Assembly (NCBI RefSeq): GCF_030687835.1
Contig: NZ_CP117449.1
Coordinates: forward strand, 496,001 to 560,000
Reading direction: 5' to 3'
Source: Pseudomonas hefeiensis
GTDB taxonomy: Bacteria; Pseudomonadota; Gammaproteobacteria; Pseudomonadales; Pseudomonadaceae
DNA: 64,000 nucleotides
Shown here: positions 28,524 to 44,518 of the stretch, piece after piece
How positions within the stretch are numbered: position 1 is the stretch's first letter
Layout of the letters: the number at the start of each line of letters is the position of its first letter
Program-made: the position numbers and the translations under genes
Notes under the pieces: model-generated
What the model was told of the DNA's origin: nothing
Database searches by the model: none
What the model saw: only the letters and a program-made list of their open reading frames with translations

Positions 28524-30074
28524 ATGACTAGTTTGCATGCCGACGAGGCTTTCCTCGGCCATTTCCAGTTGAGTCATGACCCTTTCGCGCCACGGGTTCC
28601 AGGCTTCAAGTTTTTCCCCGCCCAGCGCAAGCCGGTCCTGGGCCAGTTACATCACCTGGCGCGTTACAGCCAGTTGTTGCTGGTGGTCACTGGTCCTCAA
28701 GGCAGCGGCAAGACCTTGCTGCGCCAGGCCCTGGTGGCCAGCACCAACAAACAGTCGGTGCAAAGCGTGGTGGTATCGGCCCGCGGCGCCGGTGACGCGG
28801 CCGGTGTGTTGCGTCAGGTGGCCCAGGCGCTGAATGTCGCCCAGGCTGAAGTCGGTGCGATTCTGGATCAGATCGTGCAACTGGCACTGACCGGGCAGGA
28901 AGTCTACCTGTTGGTGGACGACGCCGAGCAACTCGACGAGTCGGCCCTCGAAGCCTTGCTGGCCCTGGCTGCCGGTGCGCCGGAAGGCCGTCCCCACGTT
29001 TTCCTGTTTGGCGAGTCGTCGCTGATCGCCGATCTGGAGCAACTGAATCTTGAGCAAGAGCGCTTTCACGTCATTGAGCTGGCGCCCTACACCGAAGAAG
29101 AAACCCGTGAATATCTGGCCCAACGCCTTGAAGGCGCCGGTCGGGGTATCGAACTTTTCACTGCGGATCAGATCTCTGAGATTCACGAAAGCTCCGACGG
29201 CTGGCCTGGAAATATTAACCAGGTGGCCCGTGATGCGCTCATTGAAGTCATGATTGCCAGCCGCTCAGCGGTTAAGCGTCCAAGTATGGGGTTCAACATG
29301 CCGAAGAAACACGTATTGGCGATTTCCGCCGTTGTCGTGGTCGCGATCGCCGCCGCCTGGCTGATGCCGGGTCGCAGCAAGGCGCCGACCACGGGAGCGC
29401 CGGCCAACGAACAGGCCCAATTGCCCCTGGGCCAGGATGCAGCGCCAGCCAATGGCGCTGCTCCCGAGGTGGAATTTGCCGGTAACACCCAGCCGATGCC
29501 GCTGCCGCTGGTCGGGCAGTCGCAACCGGTCATGCGCAGTCCCCTGGCTGAGGCCGCCGGCGGCATCACCGAAGGCGACGACGGTACGGCACCACCGATC
29601 GATGACACCAGCGATACGCCGCCAACCGTGACCACCACCGCGCCACCGACGGGAGTGCCGGCCGGTCCGTCACCCACGCCGACCCCGGCGCCCGCTCCGG
29701 CCGCCAAGCCAGCACCGGCCCCCGCACAGGTGGCCACCGCCAAACCTGCTCCAGCCCCGGCCGCCAAACCGGCCACCCAGGCCGCGGGCGGTAGCTGGTA
29801 TGCCGGTCAGGCTCCAGGCAGCTACGTGGTACAGATCCTCGGCACCAGCTCCGAAGCGTCTGCGCAAAAATTCGTCAAGGAGCAGGGCGGCGAGTACCGT
29901 TATTTCAAGAAAATGCTTAACGGCAAACCGCTTTATGTCATCACCTACGGCAATTTCGCCAACCGTGATGCAGCCGTTTCCGCCATCAAAGCCTTGCCAG
30001 CGAAGGTTCAGGCTGGTAAACCTTGGCCTCGCACTGTCGCCAGCGTCCAACAGGAACTGGCAGCAACTCGCTGA
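28524..30074 (+). CDS. DamX-like AAA/SPOR membrane protein
   Basis: This 516-residue protein has an unusual order: a cytoplasmic AAA-type ATPase domain (residues 1-245; LVVTGPQGSGKTLLRQAL and YLLVDDAEQL), a membrane helix at about 262-281 (AISAVVVVAIAAAWLMPG), a long Ala/Pro/Thr-rich periplasmic linker, and a SPOR domain (residues 430-510, SYVVQILGTSSEASAQKFV). E. coli DamX, also next to aroB, shares the transmembrane-linker-SPOR plan and localises to the division septum. The ATPase half resembles the ExeA/GspA-type ATPases. The role is inferred to be in division or cell-envelope work. Confidence 0.85.
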   Translation: MTSLHADEAFLGHFQLSHDPFAPRVPGFKFFPAQRKPVLGQLHHLARYSQLLLVVTGPQGSGKTLLRQALVASTNKQSVQSVVVSARGAGDAAGVLRQVAQALNVAQAEVGAILDQIVQLALTGQEVYLLVDDAEQLDESALEALLALAAGAPEGRPHVFLFGESSLIADLEQLNLEQERFHVIELAPYTEEETREYLAQRLEGAGRGIELFTADQISEIHESSDGWPGNINQVARDALIEVMIASRSAVKRPSMGFNMPKKHVLAISAVVVVAIAAAWLMPGRSKAPTTGAPANEQAQLPLGQDAAPANGAAPEVEFAGNTQPMPLPLVGQSQPVMRSPLAEAAGGITEGDDGTAPPIDDTSDTPPTVTTTAPPTGVPAGPSPTPTPAPAPAAKPAPAPAQVATAKPAPAPAAKPATQAAGGSWYAGQAPGSYVVQILGTSSEASAQKFVKEQGGEYRYFKKMLNGKPLYVITYGNFANRDAAVSAIKALPAKVQAGKPWPRTVASVQQELAATR

Positions 30075-30423
30075 AGATTCGGCGGCCTTACCCAGGTCGC
30101 CTCTCCCGGCACCTCAAAATTTCCGCAAGGGCGAGCGACCTTTCAGGTCGCGCGCCTTGTGGTGTCTGCGTCACAGTAGCGTTTGAGTCGCAGCGGTCGA
30201 ACCCAAAAAAGTTTTGACTAGCACAGCGTATGGCTTTAAACCTTTCACAAATGCGACATGGATTTGCGACGTTTCGTCGTCAAATTTGTGAGCCCTTGTG
30301 TCGGTGTGTACAATGACCTCCCTTTTGCCCCCGCAAAGCTGGCGTACGTTCAGCGCGGCACGCAACTGGCTGAATTGAAAAGAAATTTGCCTCGATAAGA
30401 GGCAGCCTGGTGAGAAAGTGTCT
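30075..30423 (+). promoter_or_regulatory. gltB upstream region with sigma-70 promoter
   Basis: This 349-base gap holds a GCGACCTTTCAGGTCGC hairpin near 30136 (no T run) and a good promoter, TTGTGA (30286-30291), 17-base spacer, TACAAT (30309-30314). The predicted transcript starts near 30321, leaving a leader of about 100 bases. No small reading frame there is convincing. Confidence 0.6.
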
Positions 30424-36324
<5,901 letters not shown>

Positions 36325-36357
36325 TCAGGCCACACAAAAAACCTATGGGGCGAGCTC

Positions 36358-36444
36358 TGTGGGAGCAAAGCTTGCTCGCGATCCAGGCGCCTCGGTCCCC
36401 AAGAGACCGAGGTGTTTTCATCGCGGGCAAGTCTTGCTCCCACA
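36358..36444. repeat. REP inverted pair, variant arms
   Basis: Arms GTGGGAGCAAAGCTTGCTCG and CGGGCAAGTCTTGCTCCCAC surround a CCTCGGTCCCCAAGAGACCGAGG hairpin (given as its two halves CCTCGGTC / GACCGAGG). It is the same sub-type as the inner arms at 9012-9128. Confidence 0.85.
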
Positions 36445-36518
36445 AGAAACTGTCCTCACAGTTGTTTTCGTGGTGTTGCGAACACTGCTTTGCCCCGCGA
36501 CAAATTGCCCCGATAGAT

Positions 36519-36546
36519 AAAAGGCACGGCTCTTGCCGTGCCTTTT
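36519..36546 (+). terminator. Terminator between gltD and hemE
   Basis: Stem AAAAGGCACGG / CCGTGCCTTTT with loop CTCTTG, about 195 bases beyond the gltD stop and just upstream of hemE. Confidence 0.75.
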
Positions 36547-36593
36547 GCGTCGCGCTCTGAGAAAATGCCCGCACTTTTTTTCCGGATGCCGAC

Positions 36594-37658
36594 ATGACTG
36601 CCCTGAAGAACGACCGTTTCCTCCGTGCCCTGCTCAAGCAACCCGTAGACGTCACCCCAGTGTGGATGATGCGTCAGGCCGGCCGCTACCTGCCGGAATA
36701 CCGCGCCAGTCGGGCCAAGGCCGGCGACTTCATGAGCCTGTGCATGAATCCCCAGTTCGCCTGCGAAGTCACGATGCAGCCGCTGGATCGCTACCCGCAG
36801 CTGGACGCGGCGATTCTGTTTTCCGACATCCTCACCATTCCCGACGCCATGGGCCAGGGTCTGTATTTCGAGACGGGCGAAGGCCCACGCTTCAAGAAAG
36901 TCGTCAGCACCCTGGCCGACATCGAAGCCCTGCCGATTCCCGATCCGCAGAAGGACCTGGGCTATGTCATGGACGCGGTCAGCACCATCCGTCGAGAACT
37001 CAACGGTCGCGTGCCGCTGATCGGCTTCTCCGGTAGCCCCTGGACCCTGGCCACCTACATGGTCGAAGGCGGCTCGTCGAAAGACTTCCGCAAGACCAAG
37101 GCGATGCTCTACGACAACCCGCAAGCCATGCACCTGCTGCTGGACAAGCTGGCCCAGTCGGTGACGTCTTACCTCAACGGGCAGATCCTGGCCGGTGCGC
37201 AAGCGGTACAGATTTTCGACACATGGGGCGGCAACCTCTCGGCGGCGGCGTACCAGGAGTTTTCCCTGGCTTACATGCGCAAGATCGTCAGCGGCCTGAT
37301 CCGCGAACATGAAGGTCGCAAAGTACCGGTGATCCTGTTCACCAAGAACGGCGGTCTGTGGCTGGAAAGCATTGCCGATGCCGGTGCCGACGCCCTGGGC
37401 CTGGACTGGACCTGCGACATTGGCAACGCCCGCGCGCGTGTCGGCAGCAAAGTCGCTCTGCAAGGCAACATGGATCCGACGGTGCTTTACGCCAAACCCG
37501 AAGCCATCCGTACCGAAGTCGGGCGCATCCTCGCCAGTTATGGCAAGGGCAGCGGTCATGTGTTCAACCTCGGCCATGGCATCACTCCCGAAGTCGACCC
37601 GGAACACGCCGGTGCTTTCCTGCGGGCTGTCCATGAGTTGTCGGCGCAATATCACTGA
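36594..37658 (+). CDS. hemE: Uroporphyrinogen decarboxylase
   Basis: This 354-residue cytoplasmic enzyme decarboxylates uroporphyrinogen III to coproporphyrinogen III in haem biosynthesis. Substrate-binding arginines are in [16 protein letters not shown] (residues 21-36), the catalytic Asp in [13 protein letters not shown], and the C-terminal His in [14 protein letters not shown]. The start ATG at 36594 gives [16 protein letters not shown]. It sits alone between terminators. Confidence 0.97.
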   Translation: MTALKNDRFLRALLKQPVDVTPVWMMRQAGRYLPEYRASRAKAGDFMSLCMNPQFACEVTMQPLDRYPQLDAAILFSDILTIPDAMGQGLYFETGEGPRFKKVVSTLADIEALPIPDPQKDLGYVMDAVSTIRRELNGRVPLIGFSGSPWTLATYMVEGGSSKDFRKTKAMLYDNPQAMHLLLDKLAQSVTSYLNGQILAGAQAVQIFDTWGGNLSAAAYQEFSLAYMRKIVSGLIREHEGRKVPVILFTKNGGLWLESIADAGADALGLDWTCDIGNARARVGSKVALQGNMDPTVLYAKPEAIRTEVGRILASYGKGSGHVFNLGHGITPEVDPEHAGAFLRAVHELSAQYH

Positions 37659-37678
37659 TAATCGCACCTGATTGCCCA

Positions 37679-37712
37679 GCCTGTCCGGACTCGCGTCGGA
37701 CAGGCTTTTTAT
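37679..37712 (+). terminator. Rho-independent terminator of hemE
   Basis: Stem AGCCTGTCCG / CGGACAGGCT with loop GACTCGCGT followed by TTTTATT, 21 bases after the hemE stop. Confidence 0.9.
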
Positions 37713-37846
37713 TGCCTGTTATTTATCGATCCAGTGTGGAAAAAACGCAGCCTCTTCAGAGGCCTGTGCTCGTTGTTTAATAACCGCAATACGAACCACC
37801 AAGCACGGGTGAAACTTTCAAAGGCTTTTTCCCGATGGCGCGATCG

Positions 37847-39121
37847 CTAAACCTGCACATTGCCCGGTAACAACGGCAATTTCGCCAGTTTCACCGCCAC
37901 CCCCAACGCGACCACCAACAAACCACCGATAAACAAGCCGACACCGTTCCACCCACCCAGGTGCCAGGCCACGCCGCCGGCCGTCCCCGCCACGCTGGAG
38001 CCGGCGTAATAGCTGAACAGATAAAGTGACGAAGCCTGGCCCTTGGCCTTGAGGGCGCGGCGGCCGATCCAACTGCTGGCGACCGAGTGGGCGCCGAAGA
38101 AACCGAAGGTGAACACCAGCATGCCCAGGACTACCAGCCACAGCGGGGTGGCCATGGTCAGCACGAGGCCGGCCAGCATCAGCGCGATGGTTGCCCAGAG
38201 CATTTTGCGTCGGCCGAGTTTGTCCGCCAATGCGCCGACCTTGGCCGAGCTGTAGATGCCCGACAGGTACACCACCGCCAACAACCCGACAGAGGCCTGA
38301 TCCAAATGATAAGGCGCAGCCAGCAAGCGGTAGCCGATGTAGTTGAACAGCGTCACGAACGCGCCCATCAATACGAAGGCTTCAAGAAACAGCAGCGGCA
38401 ACCCGGCGTCGCGAAAGTGCATGGTGAAACCGTTCAGCAGGCTGCGCGGGTGCAGTGAGCGAGGACGGAAATTGCGTGACTCGGGAAGAATCCTCCAGAA
38501 CACCGCCGCCGCGATCAGCGCCAGGCCACCGATCACCAGCATCGCGGTGTGCCAGCTCACGAAATCAATCAACACCCCGGCGATCAAACGGCCGCTCATA
38601 CCGCCGATGGCATTGCCGGCAATGTACAAACCCATCGCCAGGCCGATGTGCCTGGGATGGATTTCTTCACCCAGGTAGGTCATCGCGACCGCCGCCACGC
38701 CGCTCAACGACAGCCCGACCAAGGCGCGCAGCACCAGTACACCTTGCCAGGTTGGCATCAGCGCACTGGCAATGGTGCACAGCGCCGCGGCAAACAGCGC
38801 CGCGACCATCAACGACTTGCGGCCGATGCGATCAGAAATCGGGCCTGTGATCAGCAAGCCGATGGCGAGCAGGCCGGTTGCCACCGACAAGATCAGGCTG
38901 CTCTGCGCGGCGTTGATGGAAAACTCTTCGGACAGCAGCGGCATCATAGGCTGCACGCAATACAACAGGGCGAAGGTCGCGAAACCGCCACAGAACAACG
39001 CCATCACCGTACGCATGAACAGCGGGGTGCCTTTTTCGATGTAGATGTCGTTCCGTTCGGCGGCAACATTATCGGCGGGAGGCGGGATTTCATGGGCCAG
39101 TGGAGCGACAGCAGTTTTCAC
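37847..39121 (-). CDS. MFS exporter
   Basis: This 424-residue integral membrane protein has the 12-helix plan of the major facilitator superfamily, after a cytoplasmic N-terminus of about 35 residues. The signature between helices 2 and 3 reads GPISDRIGRKSLM. It resembles YnfM-type drug or metabolite exporters; the substrate cannot be read from the sequence. The start is a GTG at 39121 with GCGAGG 6 bases upstream. It is divergent from a LysR regulator, which likely controls it. Confidence 0.88.
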   Translation of the reverse strand: MKTAVAPLAHEIPPPADNVAAERNDIYIEKGTPLFMRTVMALFCGGFATFALLYCVQPMMPLLSEEFSINAAQSSLILSVATGLLAIGLLITGPISDRIGRKSLMVAALFAAALCTIASALMPTWQGVLVLRALVGLSLSGVAAVAMTYLGEEIHPRHIGLAMGLYIAGNAIGGMSGRLIAGVLIDFVSWHTAMLVIGGLALIAAAVFWRILPESRNFRPRSLHPRSLLNGFTMHFRDAGLPLLFLEAFVLMGAFVTLFNYIGYRLLAAPYHLDQASVGLLAVVYLSGIYSSAKVGALADKLGRRKMLWATIALMLAGLVLTMATPLWLVVLGMLVFTFGFFGAHSVASSWIGRRALKAKGQASSLYLFSYYAGSSVAGTAGGVAWHLGGWNGVGLFIGGLLVVALGVAVKLAKLPLLPGNVQV

Positions 39122-39189
39122 GGTGGACCTCGCAGGAGCACGACCAGGCAGGCAATGAAAAAAGCATATAGCCGGCTAATGATTCTATC

Positions 39190-39199
39190 CAATATATTG
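39190..39199. promoter_or_regulatory. Palindrome in the MFS/LysR divergent region
   Basis: The perfect 10-base palindrome CAATATATTG lies in an A+T-rich patch of the 119-base gap between the two divergent starts. It is a candidate LysR operator or overlapping promoter element. Confidence 0.35.
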
Positions 39200-39240
39200 T
39201 TCGACCTGTTTAAGACGTTTTGCGACCTATTGGATTGCCC

Positions 39241-40131
39241 ATGGAATTGCGTCACCTGCGTTACTTCATCGCGGTTGCCGAAGAACTGCATTTCGGCCGT
39301 GCCGCGCTGGCCCTAGGCATCTCCCAGCCACCCTTGAGCCAGCAGATCCAGGCGCTGGAGCAGGAGATTGGCGCACGGCTGTTCGAGCGCACCAATCGTC
39401 GGGTCGAATTGAGCGAGGCCGGACGGTTGTTCCTTGAAGAAGCGCGGCGGGTATTGGTCCAGGTCGACAAGGCCGCCGACGTCGCCCGGCGCGCCCAACT
39501 GGGGGAACTGGGCGAGCTGAAAATCGGCTTCACCTCCTCGGCACCTTTCAACTCCACCATCCCCCAGGCAATTTTTTCATTCCGCCAACGCTTCCCGGCT
39601 GTGCATCTGAACCTGCGGGAAATGAGCAGTACCCAAGTGGCCGACGCGCTGGTGGACGAAGTGATCGAGGTGGGCATCATGCGACCGTTGCCGTTGCCCG
39701 ACTCCTTGACGGAAATCGAACTCAGCCGCGAACCGCTGGTGGCCGTGCTCAGCGCCAAACATCCCCTGGCCCAGGGCAACGAAGAAGGCCTGTTTCTTTC
39801 GGCCTTGGCCCAGGAGCCGTTCGTGTTTTTCCCCCGCAGCTACGGCAGCGGCCTCTACGCCCAACTGCTGAACCTGGCCCGTGACGCCGGCTTCAGCCCG
39901 CATTTCGCTCAGGAAGCCGGCGAAGCCATGACCATCATCGGTTTGGTGGCGGCGGGGCTGGGTGTCTCGGTATTGCCAGCGTCCTACCAGCGTATACGTA
40001 TCGACGGGGTGGTCTATCGACCGCTACTTGATCCGGCGGCGGTGTCGGCGGTGTGGCTGGTACAACGCAAGGACCAGCACTCGCCGATGGCGCAGGCGTT
40101 TGTGGCGTTGCTGACTGGAAATACCGAGTAG
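39241..40131 (+). CDS. LysR-family transcriptional regulator
   Basis: This 296-residue regulator has the N-terminal winged helix-turn-helix (MELRHLRYFIAVAEELHFGRAA and GISQPPLSQQIQALE, residues 1-60). A linker helix follows, then a periplasmic-binding-like effector domain starting GELKIGFTSSAPFNS. The ATG at 39241 is the canonical LysR start; the frame opens 7 codons earlier. Divergent orientation with the MFS gene suggests it senses a substrate or inducer of that exporter. Confidence 0.92.
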   Translation: MELRHLRYFIAVAEELHFGRAALALGISQPPLSQQIQALEQEIGARLFERTNRRVELSEAGRLFLEEARRVLVQVDKAADVARRAQLGELGELKIGFTSSAPFNSTIPQAIFSFRQRFPAVHLNLREMSSTQVADALVDEVIEVGIMRPLPLPDSLTEIELSREPLVAVLSAKHPLAQGNEEGLFLSALAQEPFVFFPRSYGSGLYAQLLNLARDAGFSPHFAQEAGEAMTIIGLVAAGLGVSVLPASYQRIRIDGVVYRPLLDPAAVSAVWLVQRKDQHSPMAQAFVALLTGNTE

Positions 40132-40152
40132 CGGGTTAAGCGGAAAAATGCC

Positions 40153-40306
40153 TGTGGAAGCGAGCTTGCTCGCGATAGCGGTGTATCAGAAGCACAGATG
40201 TTGGATGTACCGACGCCTTCGCGAGCAGGCTCGCTCCCACATTTTGATCAGTGTTGAGCTCCAATTCCCTGGCCGCCGCCAATCCCCTGTGGGAGCGGGC
40301 TCAATC
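40153..40306. repeat. REP inverted pair plus half REP at the island edge
   Basis: A full pair lies at 40153-40242 (TGTGGAAGCGAGCTTGCTCGC and complement, given in 20-base parts). A single truncated arm CTGTGGGAGCGGGC at 40287-40300 stops exactly where the last open frame of the toxin locus ends (stop codon 40301-40303). Confidence 0.8.
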
Positions 40307-43300
40307 CCCCCAGACGGTTGCCGGTTTGTTTACGTGATAGTTATAAAAACCCTGGAGTGTCCATGCATCGCCCTGGCGTTCGAAAGCGGCGCGCCACAAT
40401 CCTCTGCCACCTCCCGGAACCAGTCGAGCCATGTCGTACCAGTAGTGCTGATTGATTCGCTTTGTTGTCACTCTGCCGGCACGAATGTCATCCATGATTT
40501 CCACAACTTTCGCTCTGGCTGTTTCAGGGAAGTTATCGTAGGACATCTGCGCGTCAGCCACTGGGCTGGTATTGACCTTAAATTTGTCGGTTGCAGGCGA
40601 AGGAACAGCTGAAGTTGGCGGCGTGGTTGGGGGCCGGGTGCCCGTCACTCTGTTTGCACGGGCCTGCGTCACCACCTCGATGTCGAACGCCTCATAGCGG
40701 GACAAGTTTGTCGTGAATTTTGTAATTTCCTCCTCGGTAACAACCATCATTCTGCGCTGTGACTTGCCTTTGTTGGCGATGATGTAAGGGATTTCATGTC
40801 GCCTGATTTCGGTCAGTAGCCCGAGTCTGTTTCTACGGCGCATTTCCGTACTGAAGGCATTGATGAATTTTATTCTGTATTCATCTTGGTGGTTCGGGTG
40901 AATTAATGTATTTTCTCTTGGCGGCCTCTACATCAGGGCCGCTCCCTGGGAATAGCGGTTCCAGTTCGTCCAGGAGTCTGGCTTGTGCGATATCCAATAT
41001 TTCGGTGTGGGCGTCTGCAATTTTACGGACGGCGTCTCGCTTTTTTTCCTCGCTCGGGGGTGATCGCCAGAAAGACCGCACCGGTAACATTATCTGGCAA
41101 TAGGGTGATAGCTGTATTGAACTCACCTTTATGATTGAACAGCTTGTCGCCAAGTATTTCTATCTTGTCAAATATCAGTATTTGTTGGGCGGCTGTCAGG
41201 CTGAAGCCATCGGCCCTTGATTCGATGACGTTGGTGGCAGTGTCGACGTGCACCCATATATTGATTTTATGCCTCAAGTTCGCATGTGGAACTACGTGCG
41301 TTTGATAGAGGGAGCTTATTTGTGCGCGATAAGTGTCTAAGTCTCGCAGGCCTACATCAGCCATGCTCTCATGAAGTATTCGTACAACCAGTTCATCCGG
41401 CATTGAATCAATCAGGTTCTTTACGGTGTTGACCAATTCGACGGAGGGCCTGCGCTGGTCTGCCAAAGCGCCTTCCAGCAATATGTTGCATCTCTTCTGT
41501 TGCGGGGTTTCTGGAGACCAACCGATCAGGCTCTGTAAAGCTCCGCCACCCCGCAATCGGTGTCGCGCCTCAACCTGCCATCTGCCGTTTTTCCAGGTCA
41601 CCGTCCGCTGGTTCGTACGGTTGTTAGGCGCGTAGATAATCCGCTCGCCTCCCTGCACTGCTGATTTGTAGTAATCCTTGCCTATCGTCAGATAACCCTG
41701 TCCGTTGGTGTCCCTGTACCGATTGCGGCCTTCGGCGATCAACCCCTTGCTGTCAAATCCTCTGAGGTGAAAAGGCTCCAACTCCGGATCCGGCATGCGG
41801 GGCAGGGACGAGAGCGTCGGGCGTGCCTGATGACGCCTTGCGCGAGCCATGATCAAGTCCTGCCCGGCTTCGGCGATGACCTCACCTAGTCCGCTGATAA
41901 AGTCACGTATCCACTGGCTGACGTGACCGCCTTCGATATCGATTGCCGTCACCGCCGCCCCTGCGGCTATCGTCGGCAGGATCGCGCGTCCCAGTATCCC
42001 GCCCAGCCGGCCCACAGGCGCCATCGACATCGCGCCGGTCAACAGCATGACGCCGTTTCTGCGCCCCTCCCGAGCGGCTGCGCTGTCGCGTTCGGCGTTA
42101 GTCACCGTCAACATGTCCGCGGTTTTCATCGCGTGAGTTATTTGCGTTTCATGCAATGCCTGGAGCAGGTTCCCTTCAACCACGGGCGAGGCGATTTTCG
42201 TCGCAAAATCGTTCTGTGCCCTGGCCCTCGCCCAGACGAAGGCAGACTGTGTGACTTTTCTTATCTTCTGCTCGAACGTCAGTTTTTCCGAGGCTGGCAC
42301 CATGCTGGCAAGCTGCACGGCCTGCTCCAGCAGCGGCAGTTGCGAAATGAGCCAGCGGGTCATTTGCGGCGTGGCAGTGAGTGTCTGCGCCAGGGTGGTT
42401 TCCAACGTTCGGCCGCTGGCCGCATCCATGTCCCTGAACACCTTGCCGTCCGGTGCCCCCGGTGTGTACAGCGTCAACGACGGGCGGCTCGACACGGTCT
42501 TCACCCCAAACGCCAGTATCGACTTCAGCACGCTGTTGCCCCACTGCAGTTGGCGGACCACCACTTCGTGCCCGCTGACCTTGGCGCGCCGATCCGGTGT
42601 CGGACTGTCCAGCGCCGCCAGCACCAGGTTCAGTCCGATATTGTCCTTGTCGTGCCTCAGGTCACCCGAGATATGGGCGGTCCACGCCTGGACCCGGATC
42701 TGTTTCGCTTTCAGGGCCATCCATTGCGTTTGTGATTCCCGGGCGGCGAGCTGCACATCGGCCGCAAGCCGGGTGCCGATGTCTGCCCGCTCGATGGTTT
42801 CTGCAATCTGCGCAAAGCTCAGCGGCCCGACGACGGCAGGGTGAGCGGCGTTGCGTTCGTCCCGGGTCAGGTTGGACATCGCCCACTCGGTCATGGAACG
42901 ACGGTCATCCATGACGCCTCTCACGCTGCCTTGCGAAACCCCTGACCCGAACGGCGACGCGCCCGTTGGCGCATGCGGGTCAGTCAGTTCTTTTCTGATA
43001 TTCAGCCACACATCTTCAGGGTCGGCCGGCGGGTATTTCTCCCCGATGAAGCCGGCGAGCAGTCGGCGGGTCCGCTCCCGCAGCGCCTGCGCGGTGGCCA
43101 GTGTCACCGGATCCACTGGGGGCGGTGTATCGACCATGCTGTTGTGCAGAGCCTGCGCCGCCTTCCACCATGCCAGGCGGTCATCACCGGTGATGTATGG
43201 GAGGTCGTGCAGCCAGTCGTTCAGTTTTTTCAGGTTCAGCCGCAGCTCGCGCTCATCCATGGCGCCCGCCAGGTCCAGCTTATCGCTGATGTCCGCCGCC

Positions 43301-44354
43301 GCATCCAGCCTGCTTACCCAGACGGCGATTTCCTCTTCGTTAGCCGGGCCGTTCAGCAAGGTATGGCTCACGGCTGTTTTCTGCGACACCCGCAAATCGC
43401 TGACTAAACGAGCAAGAAAGTGCTCGGCTATGGGGGTGATGTTCCATTCATTGTCAGCGTCATCGTCGTCCTTCAGGCTGGTCTTCAGTTCCGCGAGGCT
43501 GGTGTACACCTCCAGCGGATTACCTGGACGGTACAGCACTGCATCCGCCGAGAGGCTGGCGTTGTCGGGCCGTGTCAGCACGACGGCACCCGGCACCGGT
43601 ACACTGAACTCCCAGCCTTCTGGAGTAAGGCTCAGGCTGAAAACCCCGGACCTGTTGGGCTCCGCTGCCAGATGGTCTGTCACTGCCTTGTGCATTGCCT
43701 GGCTCAGCGTTGTATCCAGCAAATGAAGATCCGCTTGTACCTTAAATTGCGTACCGAGTTCTTCCGCCAGCCAGTCACCGACGTTGCGGCCCTGGGTGAA
43801 ATCGGCCGGGCGGCTCCAGAAGTCGTCCAACACCCGTGTCAGCAGCCGTTCATAAGACGCGGGCGTGGTGTTCAGCAGCCGCTTGATTTCATACTTTGCC
43901 TCACGGCTATTCAGGGCTGCGGGTACTTGGGGGGCGTTGTCTTTCGTCACGATAATCTCCAGGTTGTCGATATCGAGGAAAAACTCACGGGTATTCATCT
44001 GACCGGCAACGGCGCGCCAGAAAAGGGTCTCGAGGAAGACAATGTCCGTCACTGTTCGCCGGGACGTTGATCCGTTGGCAGTGCGCTCAGATGGGGGGAT
44101 GACCTCCTCTTGCAGCGTGCGTACCGACAACGTTTCGACGGCCATGTTGCCCGCCAAGGCGGGGAAGGTTCTTCTGAACCAATAGTCCAGATGTCGCCTC
44201 GTGGCCGTTGAGGCCCACATGGAATGGCGCTATTCAAGCCGATCATGTGTTGCTGCGAGGTCGTGAGCCGGCTTGTCAGTGAGGCACTGAGGTCAGTGGC
44301 GCTGTCGGCCTGCGGCGTGTTGAAAGAAGGTATGGGTGAGGTGTCTTCCTGCAT
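40301..44354 (-). pseudogene. Large dermonecrotic-toxin-type (DUF6543-like) gene split over several frames
   Basis: A coding region of roughly 1,340 codons reads in consecutive frames. (a) 44354-~44225 begins MQEDTSPIPSFNTPQ with a good AGGAAGA ribosome binding site and ends near SAIP. (b) ~44220-41041 is a 1065-residue open frame starting WASTATRRHLDYWFRR. (c) 41041-40881 reads RDAVRKIADAHTEILD. (d) ~40930-40301 ends in WTLQGFYNYHVNKPATVWGD. Frame (b) shows the pseudomonad toxin-family pattern GAVVLTRPDN...AVLYRPGNPLEVYTSLAEL, and a hydrophobic patch near residue 745 (VGRLGGILGRAILPTIAAG). The b-to-c switch sits on a run of seven A. Each break is repaired by one base. It may be a decayed gene, phase-variable, or carry sequencing errors. 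If frame (b) is expressed alone, its ATG at 44220 has no ribosome binding site. Confidence 0.6.
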
Positions 44355-44477
44355 GTGCTCTTCCTGAGACGTTTTCGGAAGATCAACCTATTGGAGGCAA
44401 GCGACGGTAGGGTGGTAGATAGATACCGCACCCAGGCAAGGGAAGCGGTGTACGAAAGCTCGTGGGCGCGCCTCTGT

Positions 44478-44506
44478 TAAAAAATTCCTCGCCTCGAGGG
44501 CTTTTT
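44478..44506. terminator. Possible bidirectional terminator
   Basis: CCTCG-CCT-CGAGG forms a short perfect stem flanked by AAAAAATT on one side and GCTTTTTAG on the other, just beyond the hydrolase stop codon. It could end the hydrolase transcript on the minus strand. The rest of the 164-base gap to the toxin frame shows nothing. Confidence 0.4.
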
Positions 44507-44518
44507 AGCGCATTGGAA

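Noticed and set aside
40881..41153. 90-codon frame as an independent gene
   Set aside because: Its first 33 residues are antisense-like and overlap the toxin frame; only the part after the A7 run looks coding, as a continuation of the toxin.
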